A DNA stretch of 64,000 nucleotides from positions 1-64,000 of the forward strand of contig JAOAEE010000027.1 in assembly GCA_026416955.1 (NCBI GenBank), read 5' to 3'. Position numbers and translations under genes: made by a program. Under the pieces are notes generated by a model that worked only from the letters and a program-made list of their open reading frames with translations, was not told the origin of the DNA and ran no database searches. The stretch is from Ignavibacteria bacterium. Its GTDB lineage: Bacteria; Bacteroidota; Ignavibacteria; Kapaibacteriales; UBA2268. Below, piece after piece: positions 8,983 to 18,161 of the stretch; positions within the stretch are counted from its first letter, which is position 1, and each line of letters opens with the position of its first letter.

Positions 8983-10131
8983 ATGCGAGATGTAGCAATT
9001 ATTGGAGTAGGAATGACAAAGTTCGGCGAACTTTGGGAACAAAATATCCGAGATATGTTCGCCGAAGCGGCTTTAAAAGCAATGGAAAATGCAAATGTCG
9101 AGAAAATCGACGCACTGTATGTTGGAGCAATGTCGAGTGGATTATACGCCTTCCAAGAGCATCTTGGCTCGCTGATGGCAGACTACATTGGACAAGTAGG
9201 CGTACCCGCTGTTAGAATAGAATCTGCTTGTTCTTCTGGAGGCCAAGCAGTACGAATGGGTTTCTTAGATGTTGCTTCTGGAATGCACGATATTGTCCTT
9301 GTCGGGGGAGTAGAAAAAATGTGGGATGTCGAAGATGGAACTTTTGTTCTAGCAACTGCATCTGACCAGGAATACGAAGCATACAACGGAGTAACATTCC
9401 CCGGACTATATGCAATGATTGCTCGCGCCTATATGGAAAAATACGGATTAACAAGAGAGGAATTAGCCCAAGTTCCAATAAAAAATCATAAGCACGCCGT
9501 AAACAATCCGAATGCCCAATATCCTTTTGAAATCGACTTAAAAACCGTATTGAATTCATCTATGGTTGCCGACCCATTAAGACTAATGGACTGTTCACCA
9601 ATTACCGACGGGGCTGCGTGTATAATTTTATGTCCCTTAGATAGAGCAAAAGAATTTACTGACAAGTATGTAAAAATTCGTGGGGTTGGTGCTGCATCCG
9701 GACCTATTGCACTTCACGACCACAAAGATTTAACCAGACTCGAAGCTGTTTTTCTTGCCGGGCAAAGAGCCTACAATATGGCCGGTGTTACACCAAACGA
9801 TATAAATTTTGTCGAAGTTCACGATTGCTTCTCAATTGCTGAAATCGTTGTCGCCGAAGAATTGGGTTTCTTCGAGTATGGCAAAGGTGGCAAAGCAATA
9901 GCCGAGGGACAAGGAACCTATGGTGGAAAGATTGTAATCAATCCAAGCGGTGGACTCAAAGCTAAAGGGCACCCAGTAGGTGCAACCGGAGTAGCCCAGA
10001 TAATAGAAGCTTATTATCAACTAACAAATCAAGCAGGCAAGCGACAAGTGCAAAATGCTCGAATTGGAATGACCCAAAATATGGGTGGTTCTGGAGGAAG
10101 TTGTGTTGTTCATATTTTGGAGGGAATGTAA
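8983..10131 (+). CDS. Acetyl-CoA acetyltransferase, SCP2-thiolase type
   Basis: A 382-residue thiolase that would make or cleave acetoacetyl-CoA. The nucleophilic cysteine is C83 in [10 protein letters not shown]; the second active-site region is [11 protein letters not shown], and the C-terminal [14 protein letters not shown] is the conserved HxxxGxTG-type loop. It belongs to the archaeal/SCP2-like thiolase group that lacks the usual C-terminal CxG cysteine. The ATG at 8983 is preceded by GTGAGG. It lies between HMG-CoA synthase (17-base gap) and a DUF35 protein (1-base gap), an order known for the archaeal thiolase-HMG-CoA synthase complex, so direct transfer of acetoacetyl-CoA between the two enzymes is likely. 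Confidence 0.92.
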   Translation: MRDVAIIGVGMTKFGELWEQNIRDMFAEAALKAMENANVEKIDALYVGAMSSGLYAFQEHLGSLMADYIGQVGVPAVRIESACSSGGQAVRMGFLDVASGMHDIVLVGGVEKMWDVEDGTFVLATASDQEYEAYNGVTFPGLYAMIARAYMEKYGLTREELAQVPIKNHKHAVNNPNAQYPFEIDLKTVLNSSMVADPLRLMDCSPITDGAACIILCPLDRAKEFTDKYVKIRGVGAASGPIALHDHKDLTRLEAVFLAGQRAYNMAGVTPNDINFVEVHDCFSIAEIVVAEELGFFEYGKGGKAIAEGQGTYGGKIVINPSGGLKAKGHPVGATGVAQIIEAYYQLTNQAGKRQVQNARIGMTQNMGGSGGSCVVHILEGM

Positions 10132-10132
10132 A

Positions 10133-10525
10133 ATGGCAAATAGTCAAAGATATACAAGAGAAATACCTCATCGTTATCGGTTGGAAGCACAAAAATTTCC
10201 AAGTGGCTTTGTTTCGCTTCCACGACGACTTGTCGACCCAATTTCGGGAAAAAAAGAATTCGAAAAGATTAAACTGGCTGGTTTTGGTACAATCCTTACT
10301 TATACAATTATTCACGTCGCAAGCGACCATTTTAAGTTTCAAACTCCATTTGCCGTTGCAATAATCGAAACTGACGAAGGTGCTCGACTTACTGCAATGA
10401 TAACAGACACAAAATTCGAGGATATTAAAATTGGTGCCAAAGTTGAATTGGTTTTCCGAAAGATTATGGAAGAAGGAGCAAGCGGAATAATTAATTATGG
10501 CTACAAAGCGAAAGTAATTGTTTAA
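10133..10525 (+). CDS. DUF35 OB-fold protein lacking the zinc ribbon cysteines
   Basis: A 130-residue DUF35 protein, the small scaffold that bridges thiolase and HMG-CoA synthase in archaeal complexes. The family normally has an N-terminal rubredoxin-like zinc ribbon (two CxxC pairs) followed by an OB fold. Here the ribbon is recognisable as RYRLEAQKFPSGFVSLPRR, then VDPISGKKEFEKIKLAG, but all four cysteine positions are replaced and the whole protein has no cysteine. The OB part (from about residue 45; GFGTILTYTIIH, PFAVAIIE) is intact. The start is the ATG at 10133, one base after the thiolase stop with GGAGGGAATG upstream. It is last in the operon, before a strong terminator. Confidence 0.85.
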   Translation: MANSQRYTREIPHRYRLEAQKFPSGFVSLPRRLVDPISGKKEFEKIKLAGFGTILTYTIIHVASDHFKFQTPFAVAIIETDEGARLTAMITDTKFEDIKIGAKVELVFRKIMEEGASGIINYGYKAKVIV

Positions 10526-10577
10526 ATTTTTTGAACTTAGTTAACATCCCAATTATATCAATTATATTAAAATATTT

Positions 10578-10613
10578 CCCTCTCCTTGAAAATTAAGGAG
10601 AGGGTTTTTATTT
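10578..10613 (+). terminator. Intrinsic terminator after the HMG-CoA synthase/thiolase/DUF35 operon
   Basis: A perfect 10-base-pair stem, CCCTCTCCTT (10578-10587) with AAGGAGAGGG (10595-10604), a 7-base loop, then TTTTTATTT. It lies between two convergent genes; an AT-rich flank on the other side means it might also stop transcription of the leftward C25 peptidase gene. Confidence 0.93.
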
Positions 10614-10636
10614 AATAACTTTTCGCCTTATTGAAG

Positions 10637-13600
10637 TTATCGAATTTTGATAAACTTTCCGAAAACTGGTTCAGAATATATCTCGCCAGTTACATTAATT
10701 TTGTAATAATAAATACCTTGCGAAACTGACCTACCTTCGAAATCTAAGCCATCCCAATACAAGTAGTCCTCATTCAGCGAAATCTGTTTTGTAATTGTTT
10801 TAATTTTGTTACCAACAACATCATAAATATCTACTGTTGCAATTCCACCAGTTTTGGGTGAAATGTAATTTAAATAGAAAGTCAAGCCCTCCTTCGTTGG
10901 ATTTGGCCCGACAGAATAGTTTTGAATTTTGGCTTTTCTTGCAACATAAACAGGAACATCTAATGTATCTCTATTTCCAGTTGGGTCGCTCGTATATATT
11001 GTAAAATGGTTCAATCCATATTCTAACTCATCAGATTCTAAAGTAAAAGTGCATTTCAAGGGAACATTCTTTTCGTAAGAAACATATTGGGCGTTTTGTT
11101 GTAAATCGATTTTTTTAATATTAATCAATAAGGTAGTGTTATTCCTTTCAAAAGGTAATCGTGAATTGTCGAAAATTTCAATATATACTTTTGGCTTTTT
11201 CGAGACATATTCCCCACCTTTTATTTTCATTCCATCGAGATATAGAACAATAACTGGTTTTTCGCTATCTTCTCGAACATAAAAATCAAGCATTTCATTA
11301 TTATTGAACTGGTATAATTCTGGCATTTTTTGTCTTATTGTGAATAAAATTTTTGTTTTTGTATCGAATTTATCAGTAAGAAAACTTCCCCTATTAATAT
11401 ATGACTCATTAGGACTTAATGGTTTAATTCGAATAGAATTCAATTCTATGTCTTGGGAAACAGACTTTTGGTAAACAAAAAGGAAAGTAGAATCGCTTGT
11501 GGTTCTTAAAGAAAGATTGTGAACAGAAGCAATATATTCAACTTCCTCTCCACGCAGTGTATCAATATTCTTACTAAAAGGTTTATCGAGATGGATTGCA
11601 ATTTCGGTTGTGGGAATAAAATTGCATAGAAACTTTCTTATGCTTAGGTCGTTGCTTTCCAAAGAATTTGCAAAAGAAGTTTCAAATTGAAGGTAAGGAA
11701 ACTTCTGCAACTCTGGTGCAGAAATATCAATTTGAGAAACATTTCGAAATTCAGCAATCAACTCCTTCTGATTATCGAATGGAGAGGTAATTCCATAAAT
11801 CTTTGTTAGATATGTGATAGTAGAATCTTTGCTTTCAATTCCAATATCCAAGAATTTCCATTTTTTCGATGGACCTAAAATTGGAGAACTTAGTTTGGCA
11901 TTGAATGGAATTTGATAAAGAAAACCTTGCGACTCAACAGTATCTCCGTCAAGGTCAAATCCTTCGTCGATAAGAAATTTTTTCCCATTGAACAATCTAC
12001 CAACCATAAAAAATGAGTTTCCATACAAATTAATATTCGCACCAAGAGAATCGGCATATTTCGAGCCCCACTCACGAAAAGCTTGCCTAAGTGTATCCAA
12101 TGAACCGGGACTTTTGGGATTTGCAAGTTGATGAGCAATCGGCACACGCAATGCTGAATTATGAGCAACGATGAAAATATAATCTCTATCTGGTACTGAA
12201 TCCCTAAGAAACTTAACCAAATGAATACTACTCGAATCTTTTTCCGGTGGCTCGGTTCCCCAAGTTTCGAAAATTACATATTTTTCGAGCGAAAAGTCTT
12301 TGTGGGAAATAATAATAACGTGGAAGCCAACTATATCCAAGTCCGGAGCCATAGTTACATAAACCTTATTATTCACTGTTATTTCTTTGCCTCTTTCAGA
12401 ACGGCTGTTCCCACTGCACGACATAATTTTATATGGAATTGCCAAAGGGCGAAACCTTATCGCCTTAGTTTTATTATCGTAATCAAGGTTAATAAAAGAG
12501 AAATTGGAACTTTCTATTTCCTCTTTTGTGGAAAACAATAGAGAAACAACTGTATCAATTGGTGCATTTTTTGAATGGAATGGAATAATTAGAGTTTGAT
12601 TTTTCACACCTGGGTCTTTCGAAAACTTTTGAGCTACAAGCAAATAATTATTTTCGGGTAAAGTTATTTCTGGTTTCCAATCTATTCTAATAGTGTTTGC
12701 ATCTATTTCATCACTTTTCGATGAATAGAAAGGAGATGAAATGTTTCCATCTTGCTTATAAATTGAAAATTGGTAAGTATCGGTTTCTGGCTGGAAGTTT
12801 GGGTCGACAAATCGAAAATGAGGATTGCGCACTGAAACGTTCCAATTACTCAATGGTTCCACTGGAAACAAAGAACTGGCAAATACTTCGACATTAATAC
12901 TCAATGAATTATTTGAAAAATCATACTCTTCTACTTTTTTTTCTGGATTAATTAATATTTGGAAATTGTGTATACCAACCCTTCTTGCAATAGGAAATTG
13001 AAATTGAAAGTCCTCGTTTGTACACAAATTATTGATTATTCTTTTCAAAGTATCGGTTTGGTCGTTGAATCTATGAATTACCCAAAGAGTATAATTTGCC
13101 CTTTTAGAAAAGCCAATGTTGCCAATTTCTCCTTTAATAATAAATAGAGAATCTGATTGGCTAAAGTTACTTTTTCCACTTTCGTTCAATATTTCTACTT
13201 TATTGTCGATAAAATACAAATCTGGTTTACGCCGAATTTTCATTCTTAAAAGTGGGTCACCAAGATAAATGTAGTGGTAAATTGTTAAAATATTTTCAAA
13301 ATCAATATAGCCTCGTATCATTTTTGTCTTTGCCAAGTCTATTAGGTCGATAATGTAGTCGGTTTTAACATTACTATCTGCAATAGACTCCAATAGATAA
13401 GTTGCTAAAAGTAATGAATGCAATCGTAGCCCAACACCCCCAGAACCAAATGTTCCAACAAAACCTTTCTCGGGATAAGTTACATATTCTTCGTTCCTAG
13501 AAACCAAGGAGGGTTCAGCAAAATTTGCAGTATTGCAAGAAAAGGAAGCAAAAAATCCATACTTGCCTTTATTGTTCAAAGTCTGAACCTTCCAACCATC

Positions 13601-15922
13601 GGTATCGAAAACTCTTGCAGAACCGTGGCCAGCGAAAATCATAAATTGCACCCCCTCGTTTATCGCTGCACGTATGAAACTTGCATCTGCTTCGCTTCCA
13701 ACAATAGCGTCGCTTTTACGAATTACCTGGGTTCGGACACATATAGGACTTGTATTCAAAATGAAGTCTGCAAAATCTCCTTTTAATCTATCATAAAAGT
13801 ATTCGCGTTCCAATTCATTCGAACCACCACTAAGGAAAAGAAATTTCTTCATCCAAGGTGCAGTAAGTGCCGAATCATATTCTCTAATTTTGTCGAGATA
13901 AGAAAACCCTTCTTGAATGCTTGTAATTGGTATTCTTCCAATGTGAATATCAGGTATAAAATCGTTGCCTTCGAGAAAGGAGTACCACACATCAGTAGCC
14001 GGATATCCAAATGTCGGGACAAAGTCTTTATAAATACTCCCAGAAAGTACATTCCTTGGGTCCCGGCTAGCATCTCCCAATATCACTACATAACTTGGTC
14101 GTGGCTTTTGCCACTTATAATATGCCCAAACCAGAAATCTTTTCACTGCTTCGGGAGATTTTTTCCCATAATTAAACTCTTTAAAAATGTCTTCGACAAA
14201 AGCCAAATAAAATGTCTTTTCGGGATTTGTTGTTTTTCGATATTCTATATACTTATCTGCAATTTCTTTAAACACTCTTGGAGTAATAACAATAACATCG
14301 GCTTGGAGGTTTGTTCCGAATAGATTAGAAATGCTAACACTTCTTAATCTGACAATTTCGAGAGATTTAAGGTCGGAAATATAGTAATGATTATCATTTT
14401 GAATTATGGGTAAATTAATTAATAATGAGTATTGCTTAGAATAATTAGCAGCGAAACTTCCAACCATAGAGACCTTTGCAGTATTCCCATAAGTTTCGAA
14501 TTTGTTCTCCTCGCCAACTTTTTTAGCAAACATCCAAACATAACCATTCATTGCGCGATTTATTTCGATGCTACCTTCGCCCCTGAAAAAATTCGCAACC
14601 TCGTTATTTACCTTACCACCGTTAAAAACGGCAAGATAAACAGAATTGGTCGAAAGATTTCTTAAATCGGAGATTATCTTTGTACTCTCTTCTGGGTAGA
14701 ATAAATAAGTTATTGAATTCGAAATGCTATCGAAAATAGCTAGATGTAAACCCTTTTGATTACTTGTTAATAAGCTATCGGCAAAGTTAATTCTTATCCT
14801 TTTGTTGTAGGACATTGCCCAAAAAGAAATCTCGGGTTTCGCATTCAAAACTATAATCTTTTTGTTAGTAGTATCGGTTACCACCACCTTAGAAGTTCGA
14901 AAATTATGAATTTTTAAAGACTTACTAGAATTGTCTGGAGTAACTCGAAAGGAAACAAAACCATTTTGAGCAAAAGGAATATCTTTTGAATAATATTCAA
15001 GATATTGAAAACCAATAACATCGGGCAAGGCTAAGTTCCCATCGGGTTTTCTTGTTCCTCTGCTAACAATTTCCAGAATGTTACTATCTAAAAGCAATTT
15101 AGCAGATGGATATTTGAAATCAATAAGAATGTTTTTACCTCCGGGGAAAAGTCCGCTTTTTACAGTATCGCCATTTATTATGATTGAGATATTATGTTTA
15201 GTGTTGTTCGAATCGAACTTTGCACTAAAAGCAAAGAAACGGAAAAGCGTTGAATCTGCAAATTCAGAAGGAAAAAACCTTTTCGAAAATGAAAATTTAT
15301 CTTGCTTAATCCAATCATCGCTTGGAGAAAGAAGTTCCCATACCCATCCTTCACCATTAACTGTTTGGGATGAATGCTCGGGTTGCCCAATCGAATATTG
15401 ATGGTGTTCTTCAAAATGATATGAAACATTTATGGAATTTAGAATCCCATCATTACTATTCGGAAAGGAAAGAGTACCAAGCCTTAAACCTTCGAAAGAT
15501 TCATCGTACATCAAAAAATATGGTTCTACCGAGGAATAAGGGTCGAACCAGGTTGTATCGCCGACTGGTCGGCTGCCAATAAAAATAATAGTATCGCCTT
15601 CATCAAGTAAATCATTTTTCGAAATTACATAAATTGGAATTTCACTTCCCTTTTTTAACAAATGAAAATATTTAAGTGGCTTGTTCAAAAAAGAAGGTTC
15701 ATACAAAAAAATACTATCAGACAAAACAAAATATAATTTATCCTCTGTAGTGGTCAATCTAACATACTTTTGTTCTGGTCGATACCATCGAAAATTTTCT
15801 GGAATTTTATAAGATTCAACAAGCCGAGACAATTCTTCTTGTGGTGTTTGACAAAATATATTATAAAAAGATAGCAAAAGAACTGCCCAAAGTAAAGTTA
15901 TTTTATAAAAATCCTCTTTCAT
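10637..15922 (-). CDS. Secreted gingipain-type (C25) cysteine peptidase with T9SS sorting domain, PorU-like
   Basis: A 1761-residue secreted peptidase. After a signal peptide (LLWAVLLLSFYNIFC) comes a long N-terminal beta region, then a C25 domain (about 540-880) with ADVIVITP, VVILGDASRD, the catalytic His in FAGHGS (about H766) and Cys in SFSCNTANF (about C796). Several Ig/CARDB-like segments follow, and the end is a T9SS C-terminal sorting domain (VGPNPTKEG, then a FlgD-like WDGLDFEGR and GIYYYKI). Roles could be a gingipain-like exoprotease or the T9SS sortase PorU, which also belongs to C25 and keeps its own sorting domain; this protein is much longer than PorU. Start: ATG at 15922; a TTG four codons upstream is less likely. 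The gene is divergent from another T9SS substrate. Confidence 0.88.
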   Translation of the reverse strand: MKEDFYKITLLWAVLLLSFYNIFCQTPQEELSRLVESYKIPENFRWYRPEQKYVRLTTTEDKLYFVLSDSIFLYEPSFLNKPLKYFHLLKKGSEIPIYVISKNDLLDEGDTIIFIGSRPVGDTTWFDPYSSVEPYFLMYDESFEGLRLGTLSFPNSNDGILNSINVSYHFEEHHQYSIGQPEHSSQTVNGEGWVWELLSPSDDWIKQDKFSFSKRFFPSEFADSTLFRFFAFSAKFDSNNTKHNISIIINGDTVKSGLFPGGKNILIDFKYPSAKLLLDSNILEIVSRGTRKPDGNLALPDVIGFQYLEYYSKDIPFAQNGFVSFRVTPDNSSKSLKIHNFRTSKVVVTDTTNKKIIVLNAKPEISFWAMSYNKRIRINFADSLLTSNQKGLHLAIFDSISNSITYLFYPEESTKIISDLRNLSTNSVYLAVFNGGKVNNEVANFFRGEGSIEINRAMNGYVWMFAKKVGEENKFETYGNTAKVSMVGSFAANYSKQYSLLINLPIIQNDNHYYISDLKSLEIVRLRSVSISNLFGTNLQADVIVITPRVFKEIADKYIEYRKTTNPEKTFYLAFVEDIFKEFNYGKKSPEAVKRFLVWAYYKWQKPRPSYVVILGDASRDPRNVLSGSIYKDFVPTFGYPATDVWYSFLEGNDFIPDIHIGRIPITSIQEGFSYLDKIREYDSALTAPWMKKFLFLSGGSNELEREYFYDRLKGDFADFILNTSPICVRTQVIRKSDAIVGSEADASFIRAAINEGVQFMIFAGHGSARVFDTDGWKVQTLNNKGKYGFFASFSCNTANFAEPSLVSRNEEYVTYPEKGFVGTFGSGGVGLRLHSLLLATYLLESIADSNVKTDYIIDLIDLAKTKMIRGYIDFENILTIYHYIYLGDPLLRMKIRRKPDLYFIDNKVEILNESGKSNFSQSDSLFIIKGEIGNIGFSKRANYTLWVIHRFNDQTDTLKRIINNLCTNEDFQFQFPIARRVGIHNFQILINPEKKVEEYDFSNNSLSINVEVFASSLFPVEPLSNWNVSVRNPHFRFVDPNFQPETDTYQFSIYKQDGNISSPFYSSKSDEIDANTIRIDWKPEITLPENNYLLVAQKFSKDPGVKNQTLIIPFHSKNAPIDTVVSLLFSTKEEIESSNFSFINLDYDNKTKAIRFRPLAIPYKIMSCSGNSRSERGKEITVNNKVYVTMAPDLDIVGFHVIIISHKDFSLEKYVIFETWGTEPPEKDSSSIHLVKFLRDSVPDRDYIFIVAHNSALRVPIAHQLANPKSPGSLDTLRQAFREWGSKYADSLGANINLYGNSFFMVGRLFNGKKFLIDEGFDLDGDTVESQGFLYQIPFNAKLSSPILGPSKKWKFLDIGIESKDSTITYLTKIYGITSPFDNQKELIAEFRNVSQIDISAPELQKFPYLQFETSFANSLESNDLSIRKFLCNFIPTTEIAIHLDKPFSKNIDTLRGEEVEYIASVHNLSLRTTSDSTFLFVYQKSVSQDIELNSIRIKPLSPNESYINRGSFLTDKFDTKTKILFTIRQKMPELYQFNNNEMLDFYVREDSEKPVIVLYLDGMKIKGGEYVSKKPKVYIEIFDNSRLPFERNNTTLLINIKKIDLQQNAQYVSYEKNVPLKCTFTLESDELEYGLNHFTIYTSDPTGNRDTLDVPVYVARKAKIQNYSVGPNPTKEGLTFYLNYISPKTGGIATVDIYDVVGNKIKTITKQISLNEDYLYWDGLDFEGRSVSQGIYYYKINVTGEIYSEPVFGKFIKIR

Positions 15923-16075
15923 ACTGACTCGCAACTACAAAAGGTAAAGACAAACTAAATTAACAATAATTGCATCCTTTTGTTACTTATACAATTTCCA
16001 AACTTTATTAATTTAGGTTTTGTAACAATTGATAAACATTTTTTGTTAATTTATTTTTATAAATGGAGGTAATGG
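15923..16075. promoter_or_regulatory. Divergent intergenic region between C25 peptidase and beta-propeller genes
   Basis: A 153-base AT-rich gap between two divergent T9SS substrate genes, so promoters for both should lie here. TTTG-containing stretches occur at 16019-16022 and 16042-16045 on the plus strand, but no full TTTG-N19-TAnnTTTG match was found. A GGAGG ribosome-binding site is at 16065-16069. Confidence 0.45.
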
Positions 16076-18067
16076 ATGAAAATAATGTTAACCCCCATTT
16101 TGTTGCTATTAATTTTGTTTAATTTTTCTTTTTCTAATTGGGAACAAGTCAATTCTGGTCTTTTCAAAGGAACTTTTAGATGCTTCGAAATTGTAAACGA
16201 CAAGATTTTAGCTGGAGGTAACGATGTTGGTATGTACATTTCGAGCGACAACGGTTTAACCTGGGAAAAGATGGATAATTTAGTTGTTGGAATACGAGCC
16301 CTTTCGTACAATAAAAATAAAATAGCAGTGGGGACTTGGGGATATGGAGTGTATATATCGACCGATGAAGGAAATTCTTGGAACCAATTCAACAATGGTT
16401 TATCGAATCTTTATGTAATTTCGATACTTGTAAAAGGGGATACAATTTACGCTGGAACTTGGGGCGATGGAATATTTATTTCAACAAATGGTGGATTGGA
16501 TTGGACACCCACCTCGTTAAAAAATGGCCGTATTCAATATATTTACTCAAACAACAATTACATTTGGGCTGCATCGGACAAAGGATTATTCTTATCAACC
16601 GACGGTGGCAATAACTGGAATGTTACAAATTTATCTGATATTGAGTTATTTACAGTTGCAACAAACGACAGTCTTGTTGTGGCTGGGGCAAACGGTTTCG
16701 TTTACCTATCAACGAATTTTGGGGAAAGTTGGCAAAAGAAACAGCTCCCACTTGCTCTGGTGCAAGGTATCGATATCGATGGAAATAATATTTATGCAGC
16801 AACAAATATTGGTTTGTTTGTTTCTTTCGATAAAGGAAAAAATTGGGTTTTAAAAAACCAAGGTATTCAGAACATTAACACAATGAGTGTAAAGGCTGTT
16901 AAAAACAACGTATTACTTGGGACATACGAAAATGGAATATTCTTATCAACCGATAACTGCAATTCTTGGAAACAAGTTGGTGGCAATATAACCTATAAAA
17001 TTTATTCCCTTTCTGGAGAAAAAAATTATCTTTTTGCAGCAACGGATAAAGGGATTCTATTTTCCGATAATTTTGGTGAATCTTGGCAAAATACCAATGT
17101 AACACTTCAAAAAGTGAATGTGGTTCATTTTTGCAATTCATATGTTTTTGCAGGATTAACAAATAAAATCTTTTTCTCTAAAGACTTAGGAATTAATTGG
17201 AAAGAACACGATTTTAGCAATACTTTTTTATACAATATTCTTACATTTGCTTGCAACAAAAATTACGTTTTTGCTTCTGGCGAAGGTATGTTCCTAATGT
17301 ATTCAGATTTTCCAGTTACTAAATTCACACAACTAAATCTTATGTACCCAGTATATTCTTTGCTCGCATATGATAGTTTATTATTTTTCGGTTCACAAAG
17401 TGGTTTCTACAAGGTTCCAATAAACTTTACAAGAGTGGAATTTGTTGGTTTATCCCAAAGAAAAGTTTATTTTCTAACAGAATGCAATGGTTCCTTGATA
17501 GCTGCTACCGACAAAGGTATATTTATTTCAAAGGACTTTGGAAATAATTGGGAACATAAGACTAAAGGAATGCCACCTCAAGAAGTTTTCTCGGTAGGGT
17601 GTTGGAAAAATGTATACTTCGCTGCTACCAATATAGGGATTTATGTTTCAACGGACTACGGTGAAAATTGGGATAGACTAACACTTGGATTACCTATCGA
17701 AAGAGTTAACTCTATTGCAATTCTTGAACCATATGTTTTTGCTGGAACTTTTCTTTCGGGTGTATTTCGTGCAAAGTTAAGCAATTTTGTATCGACTGTT
17801 GACAACACTTCTCAAAATCAACATTTCGTTGTAAATCCTAATCCCACCTACGAGGAAATATTCATTCAATTTTCCGATAATATCGAACCAAGGTCTATTC
17901 AAATTTTCAACACAATTGGAAAGAATCTTTTTCATTTAGAAAATCCCCAATTGCTTACCAATAGAACCATTAGGATTTCAACCTTGGAATTTCCTTTTGG
18001 TTTCTATCTTGTTGTTATAACAGATAAAAGCGGTAAGGTTTATTGTCAAAACTTTCTTAAATATTAG
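16076..18067 (+). CDS. Secreted Asp-box beta-propeller protein with T9SS sorting domain
   Basis: A 663-residue exported protein. An N-terminal signal peptide (TPILLLLILFNFSFS) is followed by about 550 residues with eleven Asp-box-like repeats of the S-x-D-x-G-x-x-W type (for example SSDNGLTW, STDEGNSW, STDGGNNW, STDYGENW), the hallmark of BNR/sialidase-like or YCF48-like beta-propellers. The C-terminus (VNPNPTYEEIFIQF to FPFGFYLVVI) is a T9SS type A sorting domain. No sialidase catalytic set is evident, so binding or surface structure is as likely as enzyme activity. The ATG at 16076 has GGAGG six bases upstream; an ATG at 16072 in another frame is quickly closed. It neighbours two other T9SS substrates. 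Confidence 0.85.
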   Translation: MKIMLTPILLLLILFNFSFSNWEQVNSGLFKGTFRCFEIVNDKILAGGNDVGMYISSDNGLTWEKMDNLVVGIRALSYNKNKIAVGTWGYGVYISTDEGNSWNQFNNGLSNLYVISILVKGDTIYAGTWGDGIFISTNGGLDWTPTSLKNGRIQYIYSNNNYIWAASDKGLFLSTDGGNNWNVTNLSDIELFTVATNDSLVVAGANGFVYLSTNFGESWQKKQLPLALVQGIDIDGNNIYAATNIGLFVSFDKGKNWVLKNQGIQNINTMSVKAVKNNVLLGTYENGIFLSTDNCNSWKQVGGNITYKIYSLSGEKNYLFAATDKGILFSDNFGESWQNTNVTLQKVNVVHFCNSYVFAGLTNKIFFSKDLGINWKEHDFSNTFLYNILTFACNKNYVFASGEGMFLMYSDFPVTKFTQLNLMYPVYSLLAYDSLLFFGSQSGFYKVPINFTRVEFVGLSQRKVYFLTECNGSLIAATDKGIFISKDFGNNWEHKTKGMPPQEVFSVGCWKNVYFAATNIGIYVSTDYGENWDRLTLGLPIERVNSIAILEPYVFAGTFLSGVFRAKLSNFVSTVDNTSQNQHFVVNPNPTYEEIFIQFSDNIEPRSIQIFNTIGKNLFHLENPQLLTNRTIRISTLEFPFGFYLVVITDKSGKVYCQNFLKY

Positions 18068-18161
18068 ACATTTGGATTATTTGGTTGTTTTTTTAATTAA
18101 TAACTACCTTTTTACATAAAAAAAATTATTAATGCCTTGAAACCAAAAAAAGTTAAAATAT

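Noticed and set aside
13913-14323. Plus-strand open frame of 136 codons
   Set aside because: Antisense to the C25 catalytic domain; no ribosome-binding site or family signature.
15178-15240. tRNA T-loop-like sequence GTTCGAATC
   Set aside because: It falls within the C25 peptidase gene and no cloverleaf can be built around it; other TTCGAA matches come from the codon bias.
16076-18067. Annotation as a sialidase because of Asp boxes
   Set aside because: Asp boxes occur in many propellers; the Arg triad and Tyr/Glu of sialidases were not seen.
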